From contig CAWBSE010000004.1 in the NCBI GenBank assembly GCA_963791425.1, positions 1 through 64,000 on the forward strand: 64,000 bases of DNA, read 5' to 3'. The position numbers were made by a program, and so were the translations under genes. The first letter of the stretch is position 1; each line of letters begins with the position of its first letter. The DNA is from DATBLE01 sp963791425 (lineage in GTDB: Bacteria > Actinomycetota > Thermoleophilia > Gaiellales > Gaiellaceae). This document shows positions 18,175 to 25,239 of the stretch, piece by piece. Under the pieces are notes generated by a model. The model made no database searches. It saw only the letters and a program-made list of their open reading frames with translations, and was not told where the DNA came from.

Positions 18175-18591
18175 ATGAAGGTGCAGCGGATCTGCTTCCT
18201 CGGCATTCGTACGGCGAACTTCGACGCGACGGCAGCCTTCTTCCGAGACGTAGTCGGGCTGGACAACGCCCACGAAGAACCCGGGTGGTCGATCCTGCAG
18301 CTTCCATCGGGGAAGGGCGATTACGTGGAGGTCTACGGGCCAGAGAAGCAGAACGCGAGCCTCTTCCCAGCCGAGATCGAGGACGGGCTCCTCGTTGCTT
18401 TTGCCGTGGACGATCTCATGGGTGCCCGCGAGGAACTTGCGGCCGCCGACGTCGAGCTGATCGGCGACGTCGTCTGGGCCGCCGACCTGTTCGACAACCC
18501 GGAGATGGACGGTTACGGCTGGTTCTTCTTCCGAGCCCCCGACGGGAACATCTATGTGATGCAGCAAGACACGCGCTCAGCTGCGACCTGA
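18175..18591 (+). CDS. VOC (glyoxalase/extradiol dioxygenase) superfamily protein
   Basis: 138 residues from ATG 18175. The paired beta-alpha-beta-beta-beta fold is visible. MKVQRICFLGIRTANFDATA and YVEVYGPEK form the first half; LLVAFAVDDLMGAREELAAA and YGWFFFRAPDGNIYVMQQ form the second. The usual metal ligand positions are not a full H/E set, so it could be a binding or resistance protein rather than an enzyme. It stands alone between dispersed repeats. Confidence 0.8.
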   Translation: MKVQRICFLGIRTANFDATAAFFRDVVGLDNAHEEPGWSILQLPSGKGDYVEVYGPEKQNASLFPAEIEDGLLVAFAVDDLMGAREELAAADVELIGDVVWAADLFDNPEMDGYGWFFFRAPDGNIYVMQQDTRSAAT

Positions 18592-18602
18592 CACGCCAGA
18601 GG

Positions 18603-18923
18603 CTAGTCGGCGACTCTTCGCCATCCGACAGCGAGGCGAGCGCCGACCTCCATGCCGACGCCGACTGCGCTGATCACGCCGTCAACCAGCCACGTCACGT
18701 CGTAGAGGTCGCCCGTCTGACTGATCTGCAGGTCGTACTCGTCCGAGAACTCCCCGTCTTCAAAGAAGTAGCGAATGTGGAAGTCTCCGACGAACCCCCG
18801 CTCCGGACCACCTGTCGCGATTCCCGAGCCGCTGTAGGCATTTTGGTAGGCCCAGCGGGCGTCGAGTGTCCCAGGTGTTTCGCCAATGGCGTAGAGGGCG
18901 AAGCCGATGTTCGCGTCAGTCAT
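18603..18923 (-). CDS. Conserved hypothetical protein, beta-rich
   Basis: 106 residues, ATG at 18923. It reads ANIGFALYAIGETPGTLDAR, then GDFHIRYFFEDGEFSDEYDL and ISQTGDLYDVTWLVDGVISA, ending RLAVGWRRVAD. Alternating hydrophobic strands suggest a small beta-barrel or lipocalin-like fold. I do not recognise a named family. It is convergent with the VOC gene, 11 bp between stops, and is read away from the repeat at 18992. Confidence 0.6.
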   Translation of the reverse strand: MTDANIGFALYAIGETPGTLDARWAYQNAYSGSGIATGGPERGFVGDFHIRYFFEDGEFSDEYDLQISQTGDLYDVTWLVDGVISAVGVGMEVGARLAVGWRRVAD

Positions 18924-18991
18924 CGACTGATCCTCCCACAGCAGCCTGCAGTTGTCTGCGCCAAAGAACGCAATCCGTTGCTGCGCGTTCG

Positions 18992-19022
18992 GGTGCGCGA
19001 GCGTGCAGGAATGTCGCCTGGG
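18992..19022 (+). repeat. Dispersed ~30-bp element, copy 6
   Basis: GTGCGCGAGCGTGCAGGAAT then GTCGCCTGGG, between two leftward genes. Confidence 0.6.
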
Positions 19023-19042
19023 CGGCGGCTGTGGCGCGGTGT

Positions 19043-19426
19043 CTACACGTCTTCGTTCAGCAGCTCACGTGCGATGCGCCAGCGCCCGTCGGCGTCACGA
19101 CGCCAAACCATGAGGAAGCGCCTCCGTACTCGCGGGGCATCCGAGCCCTTTGGCCCGCTCACCCAGTTCGCCCGGCCTTGGGTCGCCGCGAAGTCCCCCG
19201 CCCCGAGGGTGGAGTCGGCGACGATCTCCATCGAGGAGATCGAAACCGAAGGTGCGGCGGATAGGAGCGCGTCCCTTCCCTCGATTGCCGGCCTTCCGGG
19301 TCCGACGAAGATCGCATCCTTCGTGTAGAACTCGACCCAAGCCGTCGGGTCAGCAGCTTCGAGTGCGTCGGCGAGAGCCTTCTCAGCACCTCGAATCGCG
19401 GCAACGTCGGACGAGGACAGCGTCAC
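19043..19426 (-). CDS. SnoaL/DUF4440-like NTF2-fold protein
   Basis: 127 residues, ATG at 19426. The pattern VAAIRGAEKALADALEAADP, FYTKDAIFVGPGRPAIEGRD, then RRFLMVWRRDADGRWRIARE is the YybH/DUF4440 type of the NTF2-like superfamily. These are small cone-shaped domains that act as isomerases, hydrolases or binders. The ligand is unknown. Stand-alone gene. Confidence 0.82.
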   Translation of the reverse strand: MTLSSSDVAAIRGAEKALADALEAADPTAWVEFYTKDAIFVGPGRPAIEGRDALLSAAPSVSISSMEIVADSTLGAGDFAATQGRANWVSGPKGSDAPRVRRRFLMVWRRDADGRWRIARELLNEDV

Positions 19427-19978
19427 TCGGCGGACACTACAACCGGGCGCTACTGCCTCGTGCTGATTCCCCGCCTAGTAGTGGACAGCACCGCACTTGA
19501 CGATGGTTCGCTGGGTGCGGTTCGCCGCTCCTTGGTCTTGAGTGTCAATTCAGTGATCGTCAATTCGGCACCGAAGCAGGTGCTCTGGCCGCCGATGGGC
19601 GTGTCCTGCGGGATTCAAGTGCGGCGACCGCTGGGATCCTGTGCGGGCCGGGCAGGATCGAAACTGCGACCTGGGATTACGAATCCCCGCCGCCGGAACC
19701 GAACGCGCTGTGGTGGCGATGGATGGAAAGGAGTAACACCGAGCCGGTGGCGCTTTCGTCCACCGTCTCCACAAGCTTTCCGCCTGGCCTTGCGGCTTCC
19801 GCGTACGACCCGCAGAGACGACTTCGACCTAATCGCGCTCCGTGCTCGGTGCACTGCCAACCTATGAGATAGGTGTCCGTCCGGCAAGAGGCCACGAACG
19901 GAAGAAGTCCGCAAAGAGCGAGAAGTCCAGGGCGGCCTCCTGAGCTTCATCTAGAGGACCCCTTCGATCACGCCGTGA
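19427..19978. other. Intergenic gap containing a tRNA-like remnant
   Basis: 550 bp with no convincing protein gene between the DUF4440-like gene start and the CHAD gene stop. The only structured sequence I can name is the tRNA 3'-half-like stretch at 19642-19690. Confidence 0.5.
19642..19690 (-). other. tRNA 3'-half-like remnant
   Basis: On the minus strand GGTCGCAGTTTCGATCCTGC is followed by CCGGCCCGCA. This resembles the T-arm and 3' acceptor strand of an actinobacterial tRNA (canonical GCAGGTTCGAATCCTGC). GGGATTCGTAATCCC just before it looks like an anticodon arm with CGT. The T-loop has one extra base, and I find no matching 5' acceptor GCGGGCC, so it is not a functional tRNA. Confidence 0.35.
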
Positions 19979-21169
19979 TCAGTGGAGGGCGGCGCCGCTG
20001 CTACGGAGGCGCTTCCAAGCTCTTGGCAGGCGCTCGGCGACCTGCTCACGCCGGTTCCGCTGGCGTTCGCTGAGTCGTCCCGCGACGAACGCGGCCGCGG
20101 TGTGCGAGTCGTGGACGGCCGTCGCCCGCAGGTGCTGCTCGGCGACGACGGCGTCCTGGTGTTCACCGAGGAGATCCTGGAGCATCTTCGCGTCGGCGAG
20201 GAAGCGCTCGCCGACCCGTCCGCCTGGTGCGAAGAGCTCAGCGGCGTACCGGGCACGCTTGAGCTTGATCCGCAGCCTGTGCAGGGCGGCGGGGTCCGGG
20301 TGCTTTCCAAGCCGGTCGACCGCCTTGGCGAGACGGCGGAACTGTCTCCGGGCTATTCGCTCGAGAGGCACGATCTCCACCTCCGGCGGGAGCCGCGGGG
20401 GGAAGCGAAGCCGCCAGAGGAGCGCACGGTATGAATCACTGGCCAGTGCTGCAAGAAGGAATCGCCTCGCCACTTTTCGTTCCGACTCGAGCCGTTCGAC
20501 GAGCGCGACGGCTCCCACCTGGTCGGCGTCCTCGAGCGTGCTCAGCTCATCCCGGACGTGCTCGAGCAGCACGTCGAGGTCGCGCACCGGCCCTGTCACT
20601 TCCCCGAGCTCGTGGAGCGGCTCGACGATCGCCCGCCGCCAGGCTGGGTCGATCTGGGCCCGGGTCACACGCAGGAAGGCGCGCGTACGCCGAGCCGCCA
20701 CCCGGTGCTCGTGAAGATTCTCGGGGTCATCACCGAGACGCGTGCCCGGGTCGTGGGTGAGCAGCTCACGGCGTTGGGCGTCGACCATCTCGCGCAGGCG
20801 GATCGCACCCGGATCCGAGCTCAGCGGAGCCATCGGGATCAGCTTCCTCCCTGCGATCACGCCGTCGATCAGGCTCGCCACCTCGGCGGGCGGCGCCAGA
20901 CCGTTGTTGCCAGGCTCCCAGGCCTCGATCCGTTCGCCGCGTGGAAGCTGGAGCCGCCAGGTGACGCCCGCCTCGAGTGGAATCCGGGAGAGGGTGATGC
21001 CGAGGCGCTCGAGATCGCGATCGATCGTGTCGTAGTCGTGGACGACCGACAGCTCGAGCTCCGCGCGCAGCCAGTTCTCCTCGGGGGTGCCGGTCCCGGG
21101 CTCCTGCGAAACCTCATAGGCGCGCGATCGGATCGTCTCCTGGCGGGGCGGCTCGTCGGGTTCGTTCAC
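19979..21169 (-). CDS. CHAD-domain protein with degenerate CYTH-like N-terminus
   Basis: 396 residues, start at 21169. The N-terminal ~110 residues (WLRAELELSVVHDYDTIDRD, WRLQLPRGERIEAWEPG) resemble a CYTH triphosphate-tunnel domain. The C-terminal CHAD domain shows the diagnostic NLHEHRVAARRTRAFLRV, GPVRDLDVLLEHV, LHRLRIKLKRARYAAELF and LLGEHQDAVVAEQHL, with the conserved His/Arg pairs. CHAD proteins bind inorganic polyphosphate. The gene probably links to phosphate or stress physiology. It lies between intergenic remnants. Confidence 0.88.
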   Translation of the reverse strand: MNEPDEPPRQETIRSRAYEVSQEPGTGTPEENWLRAELELSVVHDYDTIDRDLERLGITLSRIPLEAGVTWRLQLPRGERIEAWEPGNNGLAPPAEVASLIDGVIAGRKLIPMAPLSSDPGAIRLREMVDAQRRELLTHDPGTRLGDDPENLHEHRVAARRTRAFLRVTRAQIDPAWRRAIVEPLHELGEVTGPVRDLDVLLEHVRDELSTLEDADQVGAVALVERLESERKVARRFLLAALASDSYRALLWRLRFPPRLPPEVEIVPLERIARRQFRRLAKAVDRLGKHPDPAALHRLRIKLKRARYAAELFAPGGRVGERFLADAKMLQDLLGEHQDAVVAEQHLRATAVHDSHTAAAFVAGRLSERQRNRREQVAERLPRAWKRLRSSGAALH

Positions 21170-21301
21170 GGCGACCCAACATTCGACGGGTCGGCCGGGT
21201 TCCCTCGGGCCCGGCGGGATGCCCCCGGCAAGGATCCGTTCGCGCCTCGAGGAAGCTGTCAGCCTCTCGCCCGTCGCGAACCAGACTTCGCTACGGAGCG
21301 G

Positions 21302-21420
21302 CTACGCGCCGGCCACGAACGCCTCGATCGCAGCCGCGGCCTCCTTGGGGGTCTCGACCATGGCGAAATGCGTCTCCGCCGGAACCCGCTCGACCCGGAA
21401 CCAGGGGTGCCGTACGCCTA
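21302..21420 (-). pseudogene. 3' remnant of an alpha/beta hydrolase
   Basis: A minus frame ends WFRVERVPAETHFAMVETP then KEAAAAIEAFVAGA and a stop at 21302. This is the usual C-terminus of alpha/beta hydrolases, with the catalytic His in THFAMVE. No upstream hydrolase sequence exists before the sigma-factor gene, and the frame above is disrupted. Only about 35 residues survive. Confidence 0.5.
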
Positions 21421-21428
21421 TCCGGAGA

Positions 21429-22232
21429 TCATGAACTCGCCGTACCTCGGCAGTGACGCGTGGTGCGTGCGGCGGCGGTGCCGGCCAGGCGCGCCTTCAA
21501 ACGGAGGATCGCCTTCGTGTGGAGCTGCGAGACGCGGGACTCGGTGACACCGAGCACCTCGCCGATCTCGCGGAGGGTGAGCTCCTCGTAGTAGTAGAGG
21601 GTGATCACGAGCTTCTCGCGCTCGGGCAGCCGCGCGATCGCCTCCCCGAGCGCCTCACGGAGCTCGGTCGCGTCGAGCGCCTGGGCCGGCTGAGGGCCTG
21701 ACGTGTCCTCGAGCGTGTCGATCAGCGAAACCTGGTCGCCGCTCCCGGACGAGACCGACCAGAGCTCGTCGAGCGCGGCGATCGACGAGCGGCCGATGTC
21801 GGTGAGGCTGTCGTCGAGCTCGTCGGTGGTGATTCCGAGCTTCTCGGCGATCTCCTCGTCGGTGGGCGCACGGTGCAGCTTCGCCTCGAGCGCAGCGATG
21901 GCGCGCTCGATGTCGCGCGCGCGCGCACGGACCGAGCGGGGCACCCAGTCCATCGCGCGGAGCTCGTCGATGATCGCGCCCTTGATCCGCGAGATCGCAT
22001 ACGTCTCGAACTTCACGTCGCGGTCGGGGTCGTACCGCTCGATCGCGCCGATCAGCCCGAGCAGGCCGTACGAGACGAGGTCGCCCTCGTCGACGTGCGC
22101 GGGCAGGCCGCTGCCGAGCCGTCCTGCGACGAACTTGACGAGGGGCGCGTAGGTCAGAATCAGGCGCTCGCGAAGACCACGGTCGCCCGTCTTCTTGAAC
22201 TCGCGCCAGAGCTGCTTGGTGTCGTCGGCCAA
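21429..22232 (-). CDS. RNA polymerase sigma factor, FliA/WhiG-like
   Basis: 267 residues, TTG start at 22232. Region 2: LILTYAPLVKFVAGRL, DLVSYGLLGLIGAIERYDPD, VKFETYAISRIKGAIIDELR, DWVPRSVR. Region 3: IERAIAALEAKLHRAPTDEE. Region 4: LREIGEVLGVTESRVSQLHT, the -35-recognition HTH. The order and DWVPRSVR motif are those of sigma-28-type FliA/WhiG factors. With no flagellar genes nearby, a WhiG-like developmental or stress role is more likely. No anti-sigma gene is adjacent. Confidence 0.9.
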   Translation of the reverse strand: MADDTKQLWREFKKTGDRGLRERLILTYAPLVKFVAGRLGSGLPAHVDEGDLVSYGLLGLIGAIERYDPDRDVKFETYAISRIKGAIIDELRAMDWVPRSVRARARDIERAIAALEAKLHRAPTDEEIAEKLGITTDELDDSLTDIGRSSIAALDELWSVSSGSGDQVSLIDTLEDTSGPQPAQALDATELREALGEAIARLPEREKLVITLYYYEELTLREIGEVLGVTESRVSQLHTKAILRLKARLAGTAAARTTRHCRGTASS

Positions 22233-22269
22233 GGGGGTCCGCTGGAGAATACGGTGTGGCCAGGCGGCC

Positions 22270-22440
22270 CCAGAATTGGTTGCCAGGCTTGCCGAGCCGT
22301 TTCAGCGGGGCACCAGACGCATACGCGCCGACGACGCAGGTGTCGGCCTCGGCCTGGCAATTGTCAAGAGCATCACCCAAGCACACAACGGAACCCTCAC
22401 CCTCACCCTCACCCCCGGGCTTCGCTTGCCGCGATTTCGT
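22270..22440 (+). pseudogene. C-terminal remnant of a sensor histidine kinase
   Basis: The plus frame reads LAEPFQRGTRRIRADDAGVG then LGLAIVKSITQAHNGTLTL. These are the F and G2 boxes of a HisKA/HATPase_c kinase. Nothing upstream (the sigma factor occupies the other strand) and a degenerate tail after TLTLT show that only the end of the ATPase domain persists. It fills the gap 22233-22629 together with one GACCTCCTGGT element at 22537. Confidence 0.7.
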
Positions 22441-22629
22441 CCAGCGTGCCGCCGAGGCAGGTCACACCTTCGTTCGACCGGCGAGGTGGCCTTACTTCGA
22501 TGGGGTGGAAATGTGAGACGCCTCACCCCCGACCCCGACCTCCTGGTCACCTTCCGGGCGGTTGCGCACAAGAGATCGCTTGCTCCCGTATCCCTCAAGT
22601 GAGGGACGCACAGTGCCGATGTCGTCGGT

Positions 22630-23424
22630 GTGAACGGGATGTTTGCGAAGCCGGCACTCGTCGTGGCGGCGGTTGTAATCGTGGGCTGGGCGTGCGGTTC
22701 GGCTGCGGGAGGCGTGCGCTACCGGGTTCAAGCCGGGGACACGTTGACTGCGATCGCGGCCCGCCATCACACGACCGTCTCCGTCCTCGCCCGGCTCAAC
22801 AAGCTGGATCCCGAACGTGTCTTGCCCATCGGCTTCGTGCTCCACCTCCCCCAGGGGCGCGCAGCCCGATCCTTCGAGCCGTATGTCGTTCGCCGCAGCG
22901 ACACGCTCAGCCAGATCGCCGCCGATCGTGGCATCGGGGTCGCCGAGCTCGCCCGCGTCAACCACCTCGACCCGGAAGGCCTGTTGCTTGAAGGGCAACG
23001 GTTGCTTCTGCCGGGAGGCCCTACCAGGGCCGACATCCAGGCGTCGATCAGACGGTGGGCCGATCGCTACCGGATCCCACGCGCGCTCGCTCTCGCGCTG
23101 GCGTGGCAGGAATCGGGCCACCAGGCCTACGTCGTCTCCAGAGCCGGAGCTATCGGGGTCATGCAGGTCATGCCTGAGACCTGGACCTATGTCGAGTCGG
23201 TCCTTATCGGCCGGCCGGTGCCGCATACGCCTGATGGAAACGTCCGCGTCGGGCTCGCCTATCTCCGACACCTCCTGAACATGTTCGGCAACACCCAGCG
23301 TGCTCTCGCTTCGTACCTCCAGGGTGACAGCTCCGTGCGAACCCATGGGATCTCCCGCTCGACCCGGCGCTACGTCGCCAACATCCTGGCGATCGCCGGC
23401 CGGGTGAGCGATCTGCCGGCCTAG
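22630..23424 (+). CDS. Secreted LysM-LysM-SLT lytic transglycosylase
   Basis: 264 residues, GTG start. A signal segment (FAKPALVVAAVVIVGWACGS) precedes two LysM peptidoglycan-binding domains (YRVQAGDTLTAIAARHHTTV and YVVRRSDTLSQIAADRGIGV). A transglycosylase SLT-like domain follows, with catalytic Glu in LALAWQESGHQ and the motifs GAIGVMQVMPETW and LRHLLNMFGNTQRALASYLQ. It cleaves or remodels cell-wall glycan outside the membrane. A close paralogue with the same architecture lies at 59473-60249. Monocistronic. Confidence 0.9.
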   Translation: MNGMFAKPALVVAAVVIVGWACGSAAGGVRYRVQAGDTLTAIAARHHTTVSVLARLNKLDPERVLPIGFVLHLPQGRAARSFEPYVVRRSDTLSQIAADRGIGVAELARVNHLDPEGLLLEGQRLLLPGGPTRADIQASIRRWADRYRIPRALALALAWQESGHQAYVVSRAGAIGVMQVMPETWTYVESVLIGRPVPHTPDGNVRVGLAYLRHLLNMFGNTQRALASYLQGDSSVRTHGISRSTRRYVANILAIAGRVSDLPA

Positions 23425-23472
23425 TCGCGTCGTACTCGTCGTGGCGCCGCAGCCCACCAGCGGCCCGCTCTC

Positions 23473-23598
23473 CTAGCGGTGAAGAACCGCAAGGTAGGCG
23501 AGTGCGCCCATCCCTCCGGCGATCAGGGTCAGCTTGAACGTCTTCCGCAGGAGCCGGAGGAGGACGAAGCCGAGCAGGGCGGCCCCAGCCGCGATCAC
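23473..23598 (-). CDS. Possible small membrane protein
   Basis: 41 residues from GTG 23598: IAAGAALLGFVLLRLLRK, then KLTLIAGGMGALAYLAVLHR. Two hydrophobic segments are separated by a basic turn. The frame stays open further upstream, so the start is uncertain. Divergent from the NfeD-like gene. Confidence 0.4.
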   Translation of the reverse strand: MIAAGAALLGFVLLRLLRKTFKLTLIAGGMGALAYLAVLHR

Positions 23599-23698
23599 GC
23601 TTGCGTGTTGGCTCAGATGGTGCAGACCTACGTCTTCGTTGGCGTAGTGGCCGACCCTGCCGAGGCTCAGGTGCTGTCGTCTCAGGTACAACGAGTCT

Positions 23699-23899
23699 GT
23701 GGTGGCGCTGCTGGTCGGACTCGTTCTGCTCCTGCTGCTTCCGCATCCATGGAACGGTGTCGGCTTCGCTGCCGCGATGGTGTGGGAGATCGTCACGATC
23801 CGGTACTGCATTTGGTGGTCGAAGCGACAAGCTCCACAGGTCGGAACCAGCACCCTCCTTGGACTGGCCCAGACTTCTCAGTCCAACGTCAAGTCGTAG
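23699..23899 (+). CDS. NfeD-like small membrane protein, possibly truncated
   Basis: 66 residues with tandem GTG starts at 23699/23702. VALLVGLVLLLLLPHPWNG, AAMVWEIVTIRYCIWWSKR and QVGTSTLLG resemble the membrane part and the WWS-RR-x-QVG junction of NfeD-type proteins. The OB-fold that normally follows is missing (the tail is GLAQTSQSNVKS), so it may be a truncation. Confidence 0.5.
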   Translation: MVALLVGLVLLLLLPHPWNGVGFAAAMVWEIVTIRYCIWWSKRQAPQVGTSTLLGLAQTSQSNVKS

Positions 23900-23918
23900 T
23901 CGCCAGGCCTCGAGCCTC

Positions 23919-23950
23919 ATCAGGCGTCATTCGGGAACACTGGCGCAGGC
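23919..23950 (-). repeat. Dispersed ~30-bp element, copy 7 (inverted)
   Basis: Read on the minus strand: CCTGCGCCAGTGTTCCCGAA then TGACGCCTGATG. It ends 46 bp before the NTF2-like gene; copy 8 follows that gene in the same orientation. Confidence 0.65.
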
Positions 23951-23996
23951 GGACGTTGCCTCGTCGGGCGGCGAGGGTTAGGGTCGTGCGGGAGCG

Positions 23997-24398
23997 ATGG
24001 CGCACGACCCGAAGCAGATCGAGCAGTTGGCACGCACCTACACCGAGGCGTGGTGCAGCCGCGATCCCGCACGCGTCGCCGGGCACTACGTCCCGGGCGG
24101 CATGATCACCATCAACGGTGGCGATGCGGCCCGGATCGCCGAGGTGGCCGAGGCATTCATCGCGGCCTTCCCGGACATCGAGGTCTTCATGGACGACCTC
24201 GTCCTCCGGGAGGACGGGATCATCGAGTACCGGTGGACATTTACCGGGACGAGCGCCGAGACCGGCAAGAGCGTGCGCGTCCCGGGCTTCGAGGAGTGGA
24301 CGATCGCCCCGGACGGCCTGATCGCCGAGTCACGCGGTCACTACGACCAAGCCGAGTACGACCGCCAGGTACAGCACCGCATCAGCCCGGCCATCTAG
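23997..24398 (+). CDS. SnoaL-like/ester-cyclase NTF2-fold protein
   Basis: 133 residues, ATG at 23997. IEQLARTYTEAWCSRDPARV, HYVPGGMITINGGDA, EAFIAAFPDIEVFMDDLVL and IEYRWTFTGTSAETGKSVRV are typical of the SnoaL-like polyketide cyclase/ester cyclase family. The ligand is unknown. Flanked on both sides by inverted copies of the 30-bp element, like a cassette. Confidence 0.82.
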   Translation: MAHDPKQIEQLARTYTEAWCSRDPARVAGHYVPGGMITINGGDAARIAEVAEAFIAAFPDIEVFMDDLVLREDGIIEYRWTFTGTSAETGKSVRVPGFEEWTIAPDGLIAESRGHYDQAEYDRQVQHRISPAI

Positions 24399-24404
24399 CC
24401 GATC

Positions 24405-24436
24405 TCAGGCGTCATTCCCGAACGCTGGCGCAGCCC
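24405..24436 (-). repeat. Dispersed ~30-bp element, copy 8 (inverted)
   Basis: Minus strand: CTGCGCCAGCGTTCGGGAAT then GACGCCTGAGATC. It starts seven bases after the stop of the NTF2-like gene. Confidence 0.65.
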
Positions 24437-24476
24437 AGGCTCACACGCGTGGCCGGATGCACCCCAAGAGACGCCA

Positions 24477-24499
24477 AAACCCGCCTGGCTAGCGGGTTT
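24477..24499 (-). terminator. Hairpin terminator next to the tRNA-Ser fragment
   Basis: AAACCCGC and GCGGGTTT form a perfect 8-bp stem around CTGGCTA. It lies 13 bp beyond the 3' end of the tRNA-Ser fragment on the minus strand, where a tRNA terminator is expected; it could work in both directions. Confidence 0.65.
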
Positions 24500-24511
24500 C
24501 GGCCTTGAAGA

Positions 24512-24577
24512 GCGGAGGGGGAGAGATTTGAACTCTCGATCCGCCTAACGACGGATAACGGTTTTCGAGACTGCTTG
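24512..24577 (-). other. tRNA-Ser(CGA)-like 3' fragment (possible attachment-site remnant)
   Basis: On the minus strand AGTCTCGAAAACCGT is the tRNA-Ser(CGA) anticodon loop and 3' stem. A long variable arm follows, then CGAGAGTTCAAATCTCTCCC, the T-arm, and CCCTCCGC, the 3' acceptor strand. The 5' half is not recognisable: only GGAGG near 24602 could be the 5' acceptor, and no D-arm fits between. A GACCTCCTGGT-like element takes that place. A tRNA with an intact 3' half and a replaced 5' half is what integration or excision leaves. One stem mismatch argues against a working tRNA. Confidence 0.6.
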
Positions 24578-24698
24578 CTGGCTGGACGTGACCGTCGGCC
24601 TCCTGGTTGTGCCAAAGAGCGCTAAGGACGGGCGGACGCCCTCCCCGCTGACGTACTATCTGTGTTGTTGAAAACTGGCGGTAAACACCAACATAGGT

Positions 24699-24704
24699 TA
24701 TAAT
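24699..24704 (+). promoter_or_regulatory. -10 element TATAAT of the HTH-nucleotidyltransferase operon
   Basis: A perfect TATAAT in an unusually AT-rich stretch, seven bases before the GTG start, implying a leaderless transcript. TGTTG (24664) and CAACA (24689) upstream form a weak inverted repeat that could be an operator. Confidence 0.55.
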
Positions 24705-24711
24705 CACGTCC

Positions 24712-25239
24712 GTGGCGGACGGCGCTCTCCTCGGTTCGATCGTGCAGCTGCGCCTGGCGATCCAGCAGGCTCGCGACCCTCAACTCCGAGGCGACCTCCG
24801 AGAGATCGAGGTAGGGCTGCGGAGCCAGGTCGGCGCGTCAGTTCCCAAGCGAGTCACCGCCGGGCTGCTTGGGATCAGCGTGACCGCGCTCGACCGTTGG
24901 ATCGATCGTGGCTGCCTGCCCGCGGTGGCGTCGGCTCACGGCTCGAGCCGGCTCGCGGTCGAGACGGGGCCTCTTCTCGATTTGGCAACGACCGTGAGTA
25001 GGCTGCGGCGTGCCGGCGAGACGCATGGCGTCATCTCGAAGGCGGTGCGCGAGCTCGGATGGAGAGACCGTGGCCGGCGCCTCGTCTTGCGCCATGACAT
25101 CGCCTGCCTCCCTCGACCGAACATCTCGTTGGACGAACTTCAGCAGCACTACCGGGCAACGACGCCGCACGAGCGTGTGCTCGAGATGGCCGCGCTCCAT
25201 GGCTCGGTCAACGCCCTGCGCTCCGGAACAAGACGATGA
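24712..25239 (+). CDS. HTH protein paired with nucleotidyltransferase (putative antitoxin)
   Basis: 175 residues, GTG at 24712. An HTH stretch (VTAGLLGISVTALDRWIDRG) resembles MerR/excisionase-type binding to direct a partner gene. The C-terminus carries HERVLEMAALHGSVNALRSG. The last codons overlap the next gene (ATGA at 25236), so the two are translationally coupled. The order, DNA-binding protein first and nucleotidyltransferase-like protein second, matches type II/IV toxin-antitoxin and AbiE-like modules. Identity with a named antitoxin family is not established. Located beside a tRNA fragment, so acquisition is likely. Confidence 0.6.
   Translation: MADGALLGSIVQLRLAIQQARDPQLRGDLREIEVGLRSQVGASVPKRVTAGLLGISVTALDRWIDRGCLPAVASAHGSSRLAVETGPLLDLATTVSRLRRAGETHGVISKAVRELGWRDRGRRLVLRHDIACLPRPNISLDELQQHYRATTPHERVLEMAALHGSVNALRSGTRR

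Noticed and set aside
19460..19867. A 135-residue plus frame in the gap before the CHAD gene
   Set aside because: Low-complexity, Arg-rich, without motif; it overlaps the tRNA-like remnant.
15001..24436. Interpreting the 30-bp elements as integron attC sites
   Set aside because: No GTTRRRY/RYYYAAC core sites and no integron integrase in the window; cassette-like layout is kept only as an open possibility.
24512..24605. A complete functional tRNA-Ser
   Set aside because: The 5' acceptor and D-arm do not fold, and the anticodon stem has a mismatch.
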